From contig DYKD01000023.1 of the NCBI GenBank assembly GCA_020722765.1, positions 1-41,208 on the forward strand: a stretch of DNA of 41,208 bases. Direction: 5' to 3'. A model generated the notes under the pieces. That model was not told the DNA's origin and did not search any database. It saw only the letters and a program-made list of their open reading frames with translations. Positions 15,362-23,200 of this stretch are shown here, one piece after another. Numbering within the stretch: position 1 is the first letter of the stretch; the number at the start of each line of letters is the position of its first letter. The position numbers and the translations under genes are program-made. The stretch is from Brevinema andersonii. GTDB lineage: Bacteria > Spirochaetota > DYKD01.

Positions 15362-15901
15362 CTATACTCGCACAAACCGTTTCACATAATACTTGACCTC
15401 TTCCTGAGAAATATCAAGTTGGGAAGCAATGGAAGCGATCGTCTCCCCCTGGTTGAAAAGGTCAACAACCATCTCTTTCTTATTTTTAGGTTTTCTGGAG
15501 ACGTTTTTCTGAGACAAGGAAAAAGGGACAACATTCCTAGGTCCATCAACAACCACATCAAGCTTTGCTGTGGTGACAGGAGCTTCCTCAAGTCGGACAG
15601 CTTCTGACACTTCGCTTGCAACAGATTTTCTTGCGGGAGACTTTCCCGCAGGTAAATTTTTCGCTTCCTGCAACCTTTTCTCAAGAAGCCTGACCAATTC
15701 CTTGGTCTCCTGGAGTTTTGACTCAAGCGCGCTGATGTTTTCAAACGCTGTCTTATTAAAAAGAACCATCGTAGAATCAACTTCTTTCCGATGTCTCCGG
15801 ACAAGGTCATCAAGCGGGGAAGAGTTCGTAATCCTGTGGTCCAATATCTTGAAAATGACAAAGAAAGCGATGACATTGAATGTAAGAACGAGAAACCACA
15901 T
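15362..15901 (-). CDS. Membrane-anchored coiled-coil protein with C-terminal HTH (SwrB-like)
   Basis: The 179-residue protein has one N-terminal membrane segment (WFLVLTFNVIAFFVIFKIL), a long charged coiled coil (about 35-90), a low-complexity linker and a C-terminal helix-turn-helix (VVDLFNQGETIASIASQLDISQEEVKYYVKRF, shown by key parts). The same layout, and the same place after the flagellar sigma factor, is seen in Bacillus SwrB (DUF6115-like), which promotes assembly of the flagellar type III apparatus. Homology to SwrB is inferred from layout and position only. The gene follows its neighbour by four bases and precedes cobA. Confidence 0.65.
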   Translation of the reverse strand: MWFLVLTFNVIAFFVIFKILDHRITNSSPLDDLVRRHRKEVDSTMVLFNKTAFENISALESKLQETKELVRLLEKRLQEAKNLPAGKSPARKSVASEVSEAVRLEEAPVTTAKLDVVVDGPRNVVPFSLSQKNVSRKPKNKKEMVVDLFNQGETIASIASQLDISQEEVKYYVKRFVRV

Positions 15902-15905
15902 GGTT

Positions 15906-16217
15906 CTATCCTATTGTATCTATGATGCGGCCTTTCGGCTTTTTTGCTGTTGTCGTATCTTCTGACTCCTCTTCCCCATCGTGATGCTGCTGGTGGGCGT
16001 TTTTATGTTCACGATCCTTTTTCAAGGCATCACTGACTTCAATTCCATCTATATCAGCCACATCCTGGATCTGTTCATCAAGTTCCTTCAGTTTCTTGGC
16101 ATCATCAGAGCGGTTCTGTTGCTGCGCTTCAGAGGCTGCTAACTGTTGCTGTTGCTGTATCTTTCCAACCTGCGTCAGCTGGCTCATGACTGTCTGAACG
16201 TCTATAGGTAAAACCAC
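15906..16217 (-). CDS. Gln-rich hypothetical protein of the flagellar cluster
   Basis: This 103-residue soluble, very polar protein starts MVLPIDVQTVMSQLTQVGKI, followed by a Gln-rich coiled-coil stretch (IQQQQQLAASEAQQQ) and an acidic, His-containing disordered tail ending GRIIDTIG. I do not recognise a family. It lies one base after fapA and four bases before the SwrB-like gene, so co-expression is near certain. The amphipathic helix and IDxxG end suggest a partner-binding adaptor, but this is a guess. Confidence 0.6.
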   Translation of the reverse strand: MVLPIDVQTVMSQLTQVGKIQQQQQLAASEAQQQNRSDDAKKLKELDEQIQDVADIDGIEVSDALKKDREHKNAHQQHHDGEEESEDTTTAKKPKGRIIDTIG

Positions 16218-16218
16218 A

Positions 16219-18345
16219 TCATCTCCTTCTACCAGCTCTTGCGGGCCCGCCTGATCCGGTCACAACAGCTTCCTCATAAGGCAATACTTTGATATTACCC
16301 GCTTCCTGGACGAATGTGACATAAGTGAATTCATCCTTGACTTCCAATCCTGCATTTCGAACCATAATCTTGACTTTCGGATAACAGGTCTTCTGCACTG
16401 CAACCTTGCCTTTTTCTTCCAATGCGTCAAGATAAGACTTGATCTGAATGATCCGTTCTTCTACTTCGTTCAATCTCCGTGTCATCTCATCACGCTGGGT
16501 GGTCAGTGTAAGCAATAGCTCCTCTTTTTCAGGCTGAAGCTTTCCACGCATGCCTTTCTTCTGTTCCAACAAAGTATTGATATTGAGGGAGACTTCCTTG
16601 GACTTATCACGGAGGTCTGATCGTTCCAAAGTCAGCACTTCCATTTCCTCACGTGACTTGGGATCAATCCCCACTTCAATGATGGTTTCAGTATAGGAAG
16701 GAGAACCGATGGTCTTGGCATTGACCTCTTCACCTGCAAGCACTTCTCCACCTACAATCTGGGCACGTTTCCCATTGCAGATGACCCTCTTTCCTGCCAA
16801 AACCCTGCTATGCATGAGGCCTTCAGTGATGATGATGTCGTTTTCTGCCTTCATCAGCTTCGCATGTTCTACAAATTTCGCAAAAATATCATGTCCTGCA
16901 ATGATTTCCGCATCATCCTTACCAGCACAACCTTGCCTGAGGTAAATATCTCCTTCAGCCTCCAGTTTGGCTTTTCCAACAGATCCGCGAATATCGACAT
17001 TTCCAGCTGCCTTGATAGTAAAACCGTCATCGACATTGCCACGTACAAGGACAGAACCGAGAAAAACGATATTGCCAGTTGAAAGACCGACATCTCCTTG
17101 CACTTCATAGATAGGATCAACATTGATGAGACCTTTGACAAACTGGACCTGTCCGTTGATTTCAGAGACAATCTTCGTATTATTTTCAACGGCTTTACAA
17201 TTCTTACCGACAGGCAAAGCGATATCCTTCCCCACTTTCGCTTCCAATTTCTTTCCTGTTACGGTCTTTCCATGCTGTACAGGTGACGCAGGGATTTTCA
17301 ATGCCAGGACCTGTCCCACAACGACATTTTCAACAAGATTCAGGTTATGGAAATCCATCTTATGTGTTTTTTCATCTTCAGTAAGGACAAGGGCATCGTT
17401 ACTCGTACGGAACTTGAAATCAAGCTTGGCATCTTCCCCATTTACTGGAGGCGTCCCTTTTGCCACCTCGAAAGGCTGATGATAGATCTCATCATCGAGC
17501 ATACGCGTTATCTCATCCTTCTTGATTCCTTCTATGATTCCTCTCTGGTTCAATGACTGAATGATCTGATCCTCTTCCAAAGTCCTACCACCAGATCTTG
17601 GTGGAATCATACGGACAAAGGCCTGCATCTCATCCTGAGAAACTTCTATTGAAAGTGCAGCGTCATTCGCGGCATTTCCTTGCCAATCAGCGACCTTGTT
17701 GAAAGTCCCATCTGCTCTTGCAATGACTTCCTTGATTTTCTGGATAGGCAAATTAGGAACCCCTTTTGTCACCAATTTTTGTTGGATCTCTTCGATACCA
17801 ACATGTCGTCCCTTTCCTTTAGGCGGAACAACTTTGACAAGAACACCATTACGTGTGACACGCACCTTGAAAAAACCATCAATATTCTCAGGTTCAGCGA
17901 TCACATGCTTGAAATCCATCATAAAATCTGAAGATTGGGAGAAACCTGCCTGTTCCTTTTCTTCGAATGTCTTATTGCTGAAAATCCTGAAGACAAAAGG
18001 TTTCGCACCGATTCCGAGGAATCCCTTGCTTCCATTCTGTACAATCTCATATTCAAGATCAGTTATGGATGATTTCAGTTTTTTAGCGGCCATTTCAAGA
18101 CCTTCTTCAACTGATTCAGCCTGTATGACAATCCCTTTTTTCCTGTCAATTGTCTCTGCGCCTGAATTAAGACCTTCCAATCCCTCTTCTTCAAAATCCC
18201 CTACTTCATCGAGCTCAACGTCTTCCAAAGATTCATCATATTCACGTTCCAGGATTTCTTCTTCATCCTCTTCAAGCTTCTCTTCAAAATCATCATCATC
18301 CTGAAGAGGCACCTTGTTTTGGAGCATTTCCTTCAATCTGTCCAT
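16219..18345 (-). CDS. fapA: FapA-family (DUF342) protein with Jag-N domain
   Basis: The 708-residue protein has a strongly acidic disordered N-terminus (15-60), a Jag-N/KhpB-N-like domain (70-121, with EAAKKL-type helix and GSKGFLGIGAKPFVFRIF), a large FapA/DUF342 region with repeated beta turns (GNVDIRGSVG and GDIYLRQGCAG, typical of a right-handed beta helix), and a C-terminal coiled coil (about 555-640). FapA proteins accompany flagellar sigma genes in many bacteria. A role in polymer or cell-surface assembly has been proposed, but no reaction is established. It sits 17 bases after fliA in the operon. Confidence 0.85.
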   Translation of the reverse strand: MDRLKEMLQNKVPLQDDDDFEEKLEEDEEEILEREYDESLEDVELDEVGDFEEEGLEGLNSGAETIDRKKGIVIQAESVEEGLEMAAKKLKSSITDLEYEIVQNGSKGFLGIGAKPFVFRIFSNKTFEEKEQAGFSQSSDFMMDFKHVIAEPENIDGFFKVRVTRNGVLVKVVPPKGKGRHVGIEEIQQKLVTKGVPNLPIQKIKEVIARADGTFNKVADWQGNAANDAALSIEVSQDEMQAFVRMIPPRSGGRTLEEDQIIQSLNQRGIIEGIKKDEITRMLDDEIYHQPFEVAKGTPPVNGEDAKLDFKFRTSNDALVLTEDEKTHKMDFHNLNLVENVVVGQVLALKIPASPVQHGKTVTGKKLEAKVGKDIALPVGKNCKAVENNTKIVSEINGQVQFVKGLINVDPIYEVQGDVGLSTGNIVFLGSVLVRGNVDDGFTIKAAGNVDIRGSVGKAKLEAEGDIYLRQGCAGKDDAEIIAGHDIFAKFVEHAKLMKAENDIIITEGLMHSRVLAGKRVICNGKRAQIVGGEVLAGEEVNAKTIGSPSYTETIIEVGIDPKSREEMEVLTLERSDLRDKSKEVSLNINTLLEQKKGMRGKLQPEKEELLLTLTTQRDEMTRRLNEVEERIIQIKSYLDALEEKGKVAVQKTCYPKVKIMVRNAGLEVKDEFTYVTFVQEAGNIKVLPYEEAVVTGSGGPARAGRRR

Positions 18346-18362
18346 GAATTACCCCCAGCGTG

Positions 18363-19151
18363 TCATTCTACAGTCGCCTTAATGGGATTAAGCTTCGACC
18401 TAAGCCTCAACATAGCCTTGCCATGAAGCTGGGAAACACGGGATTCAGTCAATTCTAAAACCTGACCGATCTCTTTTAGTGTAAGTTCTTCATAATAATA
18501 CAAGACAACAATCTGTTTTTCTTTCTCAGGCAATTCGTGGATAGCTTCCACAATCATGCCTTTTATTTCCTGGCGTTGCAACATGACATCTGGCGTCAAA
18601 GGGGAAGGGCCTTCCACTGTATCTATGATAGGCATCTCATCATCATCACTGCCAATATGCCAGGAATCATTCAACGATGATATGGACGTGCCACTAATCT
18701 GGAGATAAATAGTTTTTAATTCCTCCATATCAATACCAAGCTGTTCGGCCAGTTCCTCATCAGTACAAGCCCTTCCAAGGCGGTTCTCAAGGACATTATA
18801 AGCCTGTTCCAGTTCCTTTGATTTCTGACGAATGGAGCGGGGAACCCAGTCGATGGAGCGCAACTCATCAAAAATATTTCCTCTTATACGGGTAGTCGCA
18901 TAAGTGGAAAACTTGATGCCCTTATCATGCTGGAATTTTTCAATCGCATCAAGAAGACCGATTGTGCCATAACTGACAAGATCATCAAACTCGACATGCT
19001 TTGAAAGACTTACGGCAGCCTTGCCTGCCACAGACTTGACCAGGAAAGCATAGCGACGTGCAATCTCATCACGTACCACACTGTTTCCAGTCTTCTTATA
19101 TTCTTTCCAAAGCACATCCTCAGCAGCTGTTTCAAGCTCTGCCTTGTTCAT
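18363..19151 (-). CDS. fliA: RNA polymerase sigma factor FliA/WhiG (sigma-28)
   Basis: This 262-residue sigma factor for late flagellar genes has region 2 in DLVSYGTIGLLDAIEKF and FSTYATTRIRGNIFDELRSID (in part), then WVPRSIRQKSKELEQA (region 3). Region 4 includes EKEKQIVVLYYYEELTLKEIG and the helix-turn-helix LELTESRVSQLHGKAM. Length and motifs match WhiG/SigD/FliA. In spirochaetes it drives filament and chemotaxis genes and is held by FlgM. Placing it after flhG matches Bacillus and Treponema operons. I see no sigma-28 promoter (TAAA-N15-GCCGATAA) in the leaders I examined. Confidence 0.95.
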   Translation of the reverse strand: MNKAELETAAEDVLWKEYKKTGNSVVRDEIARRYAFLVKSVAGKAAVSLSKHVEFDDLVSYGTIGLLDAIEKFQHDKGIKFSTYATTRIRGNIFDELRSIDWVPRSIRQKSKELEQAYNVLENRLGRACTDEELAEQLGIDMEELKTIYLQISGTSISSLNDSWHIGSDDDEMPIIDTVEGPSPLTPDVMLQRQEIKGMIVEAIHELPEKEKQIVVLYYYEELTLKEIGQVLELTESRVSQLHGKAMLRLRSKLNPIKATVE

Positions 19152-19161
19152 GGAATCCTCT

Positions 19162-20238
19162 CTATTTTTTAATAATCGCCATCAGGATAATGAGAAAAAT
19201 GAACGCCATGGCTGCAACCCAGATGAGCCACCCAGACGAACCGGGCTTGACTTCTTCAGCCATCATGTTTACTTTTCCAGGACCTTCTATTTTCAAGTCC
19301 CGAGGTACAAGCAAACGTCCATAGATGCCAGGACCATATTTCACTATAAGACTTACGTTATCCGTATTTGTGGAATACTCCATCTCTTCAATCACTGCAG
19401 CAACACGGCCTTCATACTCAGGATGCTCCTTCGAAGAGGCTTCCTGCAACAGCTTTTTGAGATAAGATCCTATTTCACGCGGATCCGCAATTTCAGCAAA
19501 AACCTCATCACCAACCTTGAATTTTGGAATAGGTGTCCCCTTCACTGGAGAAATGACGGGTTGTGAAGAAAAAATAATGACAGAGTCGTTCCTATACTCA
19601 GCCTTCTGGACTTCCTCTCCAGTATCTCGTTCTTCCTTTTTTTCAACAGTTTCAGATTTCTCCTTTTCCTCAGATTTGATCTCTTTCTCACCTCGGTTCA
19701 GTTGGAAACTGTCCACCAGTTTGGCAACAACCTTTATAGTAAGGTTGGAATCAGCAAAAGTCCTGAACAGCACGTCATTCAACCAACTGATAAACAAGGT
19801 CTCTTCAACTTTTCCGTTATCATCAATCAGGTCACGCAACTTCTCTATGGAATCATCTTTCTTCAGAAGCGAAAGGAGATCTTTGGCTTCTGTCATGTCA
19901 GCAACAGCCATCTTCTGCTGGGCATCGTCGATCATCTTGAAAAGAAGGTTTACATCATTCTCCTGGATCGCATCACACATTGCCTTGTCTGATGAGACCA
20001 GAGAGGATATCCTTTCTATCTTTTTTTTCCTGATATCATAAGCCATGACCAGCAAGCCATTCTTCTGGGCGCGGTTCACCTGAAAACGGCTCATAATGAC
20101 AACAATATCTTTCGGAATGGCAAAAATGATCTTACACGCGTTCTCAACGACACCGTCAGTGAATTCCAGGATGATATGTGCAAGTTTTTCATCACAGCCT
20201 GTAGCTGATATGACTTCTCTGATCTTTTCCTGGTCCAT
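19162..20238 (-). CDS. Tail-anchored hypothetical flagellar-cluster protein
   Basis: The 358-residue protein is largely cytoplasmic. Its N-terminal 50 residues (ISATGCDEKLAHIILEFTDGVVENACKII) look like a small UBA-like helical module. A helical middle ends near 180, a highly charged Glu/Lys stretch follows (about 183-215), then a beta-rich part (about 230-325, VSLIVKYGPGIYGRLLVPRDLK). One C-terminal membrane anchor (WLIWVAAMAFIFLIILMAII) leaves only KK outside. I do not recognise the family; equivalents may lie between flhG and fliA in other treponemes. It is coupled closely (3 and 10 bases) to both neighbours. Confidence 0.65.
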   Translation of the reverse strand: MDQEKIREVISATGCDEKLAHIILEFTDGVVENACKIIFAIPKDIVVIMSRFQVNRAQKNGLLVMAYDIRKKKIERISSLVSSDKAMCDAIQENDVNLLFKMIDDAQQKMAVADMTEAKDLLSLLKKDDSIEKLRDLIDDNGKVEETLFISWLNDVLFRTFADSNLTIKVVAKLVDSFQLNRGEKEIKSEEKEKSETVEKKEERDTGEEVQKAEYRNDSVIIFSSQPVISPVKGTPIPKFKVGDEVFAEIADPREIGSYLKKLLQEASSKEHPEYEGRVAAVIEEMEYSTNTDNVSLIVKYGPGIYGRLLVPRDLKIEGPGKVNMMAEEVKPGSSGWLIWVAAMAFIFLIILMAIIKK

Positions 20239-20241
20239 TCC

Positions 20242-20805
20242 TTATTCCGCTAATTTGGTTTTGATCGCTTCTGCCATCATCTTCGCATCATTCGGTATCT
20301 TCTTATCATTGATAAAAATGAAATCGTCCCTTATTTCAAACTTGTTCTGGAAAGGGACTGCACTTTTTTTCCCAGGAACCCTGTCAGCGACAGCATCAGG
20401 CTTGGAAGGTTGCTCCTCAATATTTTTTGCAGGAATCTGTTCTGGTTCAGGGAGATCCGCCAAAGGAGCAAATCCGATCTCGCTTTCAAGATCATCCCCG
20501 CCGCCAACCTGCAGATCTAAGGTTGATCCCTTGGAAACGCCTTGGCTAGCAGGATCATTGATAATACTATCAAGCTCAGATTCAGACATATCCGCTCTGG
20601 AAGGTTGCCCCTCCGGTTCCTTGATGATTCCTAACAGGTATTTTTTATAGAACAATTCCAAACCAAGACCAATAAGATAAAAAACAATTGAATTTATGAT
20701 AATCCTTCGGAAAACGACACCAGACTCGATGACTTTGCCCATTGTCAAAAGCAGAGTGAGAACCAAGGCAACAGCCGCTAAAATGAGTCCTATCCTGCTT
20801 TTCAT
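20242..20805 (-). CDS. Two-helix membrane protein of the flagellar cluster
   Basis: From ATG 20805, chosen for GGAGG three bases upstream (an in-frame GTG lies at 20820), this 187-residue protein has two membrane segments (IGLILAAVALVLTLLLTMG and IIINSIVFYLIGLGLELFY). A disordered acidic linker follows (about 70-150, with DDLESEIGF), then a short folded tail, FIFINDKKIPNDAKMMAEAI. The tail resembles a peptide docking module by composition only. The function is unknown. It lies between flhG and the tail-anchored protein and could form a membrane pair with it. Confidence 0.65.
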   Translation of the reverse strand: MKSRIGLILAAVALVLTLLLTMGKVIESGVVFRRIIINSIVFYLIGLGLELFYKKYLLGIIKEPEGQPSRADMSESELDSIINDPASQGVSKGSTLDLQVGGGDDLESEIGFAPLADLPEPEQIPAKNIEEQPSKPDAVADRVPGKKSAVPFQNKFEIRDDFIFINDKKIPNDAKMMAEAIKTKLAE

Positions 20806-20841
20806 AAACCTCCACTCCACAATCAGTATAAGGCAAAATGA

Positions 20842-21921
20842 TTATGATTGCAACTTTTTTTTATTCTTCCTTTTCATGAAGTTTTTAAAGAAGGATTTGA
20901 TGTCAACACCAGGGCTCTGATCCTTCCTGTTTGCTATGATTCCTGCCAGATGATAGAAACTTTTGGCAAGCCTTGATGAGGGAAAAGCCCGTACCACAGG
21001 CTCCTGCATTTTCACTGACCTGATGAGGACTTCATCCTCGTAGAGGTATCCCAGGCTGTTGATCTGGACATTCAGAAATTGCGAGGCTATATGGATAATC
21101 CTGTCAGAAACCTTCTTCCCTTCCATGATATTCCTAACCTTGTTCACCACAAGTTTGATGTTCGTAAACCCTAAATGGACTATGGACTTGATAATACCAT
21201 AGGCATCCGTAATAGCAGTAGGCTCTGGGGTTGTGATGATGATCACTTCCTGTGAAGCCTGAATGAAATTAAGGACACTGGCATGAAGTCCAGCAGCCGT
21301 GTCAATGATCAGGTAATCATAAGCCTGGAACTTTCCAAGATCACGTATGAATTTTTTCCGGATATCACCACTAAGGTTTGCGAGTTCTGAGAAACCAGAT
21401 GCTCCTGCGATAATATCAATTCCCTGAGGCACAGAAAGGACGATCTCATTCAACTTTTTCTTCCCTTGAATGACGTGGATGATATTCGATTTGGGTATCA
21501 CGCCTAGAAGGATATTGATATTTGCCAGACCCAGATCCGCATCAAGCAACAGCACCCTGTATCCGATATCAGCAAGAGCTATGGAAAGATTGACCGAAAG
21601 GTTTGATTTTCCTACACCGCCTTTTCCACTTGCGATGGAAATGATCTTCATCCTTTTGCTTTCAATCTTGACAGAGGCTGCAGCCACTTTTCTCGCCTTT
21701 TCCTTGGCTTCCTGGATTTCCTGATCCACCTGCTTGAGTTCCGCTTTGACAGCCTTAGGCGGATCGACAACCCCTTTTTCGGCTATTTTTGTCACAGTCA
21801 CCTCGGCTTTTTCCAAAGCCAGTTTTTCAGCTTGTGACAATTCCGGAATTGCTGGTTGGCCATTTGTTCCTTTATTCATTTCAGCTACCATTTTTCTTAG
21901 TCCTTCTGCTTGATCTGTCAT
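20842..21921 (-). CDS. flhG: MinD-like ATPase FlhG (FleN/YlxH)
   Basis: The start ATG 21921 follows CGGAGTGTGTT and lies 16 bases after flhF; the frame is open to 21987 within flhF but without a ribosome site. The 359-residue protein has a long charged N-terminal extension (1-90) before the ATPase domain. GKGGVGKS (99-106) is the deviant Walker A motif, followed by LLLDADLGLANINILLG and YLIIDTAAGL. FlhG limits flagellar number and stimulates the FlhF GTPase through its N-terminus. The extension here is longer than the short activating stretch in Bacillus. Residues after 320 are basic (KNFMKRKNKKK). Confidence 0.93.
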   Translation of the reverse strand: MTDQAEGLRKMVAEMNKGTNGQPAIPELSQAEKLALEKAEVTVTKIAEKGVVDPPKAVKAELKQVDQEIQEAKEKARKVAAASVKIESKRMKIISIASGKGGVGKSNLSVNLSIALADIGYRVLLLDADLGLANINILLGVIPKSNIIHVIQGKKKLNEIVLSVPQGIDIIAGASGFSELANLSGDIRKKFIRDLGKFQAYDYLIIDTAAGLHASVLNFIQASQEVIIITTPEPTAITDAYGIIKSIVHLGFTNIKLVVNKVRNIMEGKKVSDRIIHIASQFLNVQINSLGYLYEDEVLIRSVKMQEPVVRAFPSSRLAKSFYHLAGIIANRKDQSPGVDIKSFFKNFMKRKNKKKLQS

Positions 21922-21937
21922 AACACACTCCGTTTGT

Positions 21938-23164
21938 TTACTGTTGTTCCCTGAATAACAGGTCAATGACGTGATTCTCATCAACATGACTTACATCTTC
22001 CGGGACACCTTGGCCATGCGTCGTATAGGCAAGAGGGAGACGTGTCTTTTTAAGAACACTCAACATGCCTCCCAAAGTTTCCGCCTCATCCACCTTTGTA
22101 AAAATCACACCTGAAATGTTGACGCCTGAAAAATTCCGTATCACCTGATGCATATCTTTTACCTGCGTATTCGCAGACAGCACAAGGAAAATCTCAAGAT
22201 TCACCCGTCGTTCTCCGAAACAGTCCAGCAAAGGCATGAGTTCGCTGATTTTTGAAATATCCCTTGGATTCCGTCCTGCCGTATCAATGAAGACCATTTC
22301 TTCCTGGGCAGATGTAAGTTTTGCATTGAACTGTTCCGGATTATTGACAACATCAATAGGCACTCCCATGATTTCAGCGTAACACTTCAACTGGTCTGCA
22401 GCTCCAATCCTATAATCATCATTTGTAATGAAACGCATGGTTTTACGCTTCTGGAAAAACGGGGTGCTTACCTTTACCAAAGTCGTAGTCTTGCCGACTC
22501 CCGTGGGACCGACAATCATGACATATCTTCTTTCTCCATCTACTGCAGTCACCCCCTTATGCACATTGATAAACCTGGAGATGACATTTCTAACAGCGCT
22601 TCTCATAAATTCCATATCTTTCCACACAGGAGAAGGACTTGTCTGCCTGATCGCAGACATGATTTCTGTAATAAAAGAATCATCCAAATCCCTTGCTTTG
22701 AGCATGTCTGCAAAACATTTCTCATCGTGATCAATCTTCACTTGGATCTGGACAGCAGGACTTCTTATGAGCTCTTCCTCTGTTCCCTTACTGTATAAAG
22801 GCGGAATCATGTCATTCTTGGTTTGCTTCTCCAACATCGCCATTGCTTTCTTGACATCAGACATGTCTGTCACATACTGAGGCTTTCTTAAGACTTCTCT
22901 AGCGGCTGAAGGGATTTCAATCCCTTTCCTGTTCTTTTCCTCAAGAACGGTCCTCGCCACATCCAGAGCTTTTTTCTTTGCAGGAGTGAATTGGCGAATG
23001 ACATAAGTTCCTACCCAGTAAGGCTTTTTGAAAAACTTCAATATGCCTTTGGGAACAACCTTTTCGATACTCGCAGGATAAATATCATGGTAGTCAGGCC
23101 TCTTCTTCACTTTCTCCTGGACTTCTTCTTTTGTGAAACCTTCAACAGTAAATGAATCCAGCAT
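21938..23164 (-). CDS. flhF: SRP-type GTPase FlhF
   Basis: The start ATG 23164 has AAAGGAG just upstream. The 408-residue protein has a variable B domain (1-110), an N domain and a G domain with GPTGVGKTT (219-227), NDDYRIGAADQLK, FIDTAGRNP and FTKVDEAETLG. FlhF marks where flagella are built, at the pole or near it in spirochaetes, and recruits early basal-body parts to the membrane. It sits directly before flhG, its regulator, and 36 bases after flhA. Motifs for GTP binding and homodimerisation are intact. Confidence 0.95.
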   Translation of the reverse strand: MLDSFTVEGFTKEEVQEKVKKRPDYHDIYPASIEKVVPKGILKFFKKPYWVGTYVIRQFTPAKKKALDVARTVLEEKNRKGIEIPSAAREVLRKPQYVTDMSDVKKAMAMLEKQTKNDMIPPLYSKGTEEELIRSPAVQIQVKIDHDEKCFADMLKARDLDDSFITEIMSAIRQTSPSPVWKDMEFMRSAVRNVISRFINVHKGVTAVDGERRYVMIVGPTGVGKTTTLVKVSTPFFQKRKTMRFITNDDYRIGAADQLKCYAEIMGVPIDVVNNPEQFNAKLTSAQEEMVFIDTAGRNPRDISKISELMPLLDCFGERRVNLEIFLVLSANTQVKDMHQVIRNFSGVNISGVIFTKVDEAETLGGMLSVLKKTRLPLAYTTHGQGVPEDVSHVDENHVIDLLFREQQ

Positions 23165-23200
23165 GACATCTCCTTTCTTTTTACTTTTCATCACTCATCA

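Noticed and set aside
15382-15876. 164-residue frame overlapping the SwrB-like gene
   Set aside because: A shadow in another frame of the same strand; the product is Arg/Leu/Ser-rich noise, while the main frame has membrane, coiled-coil and HTH order.
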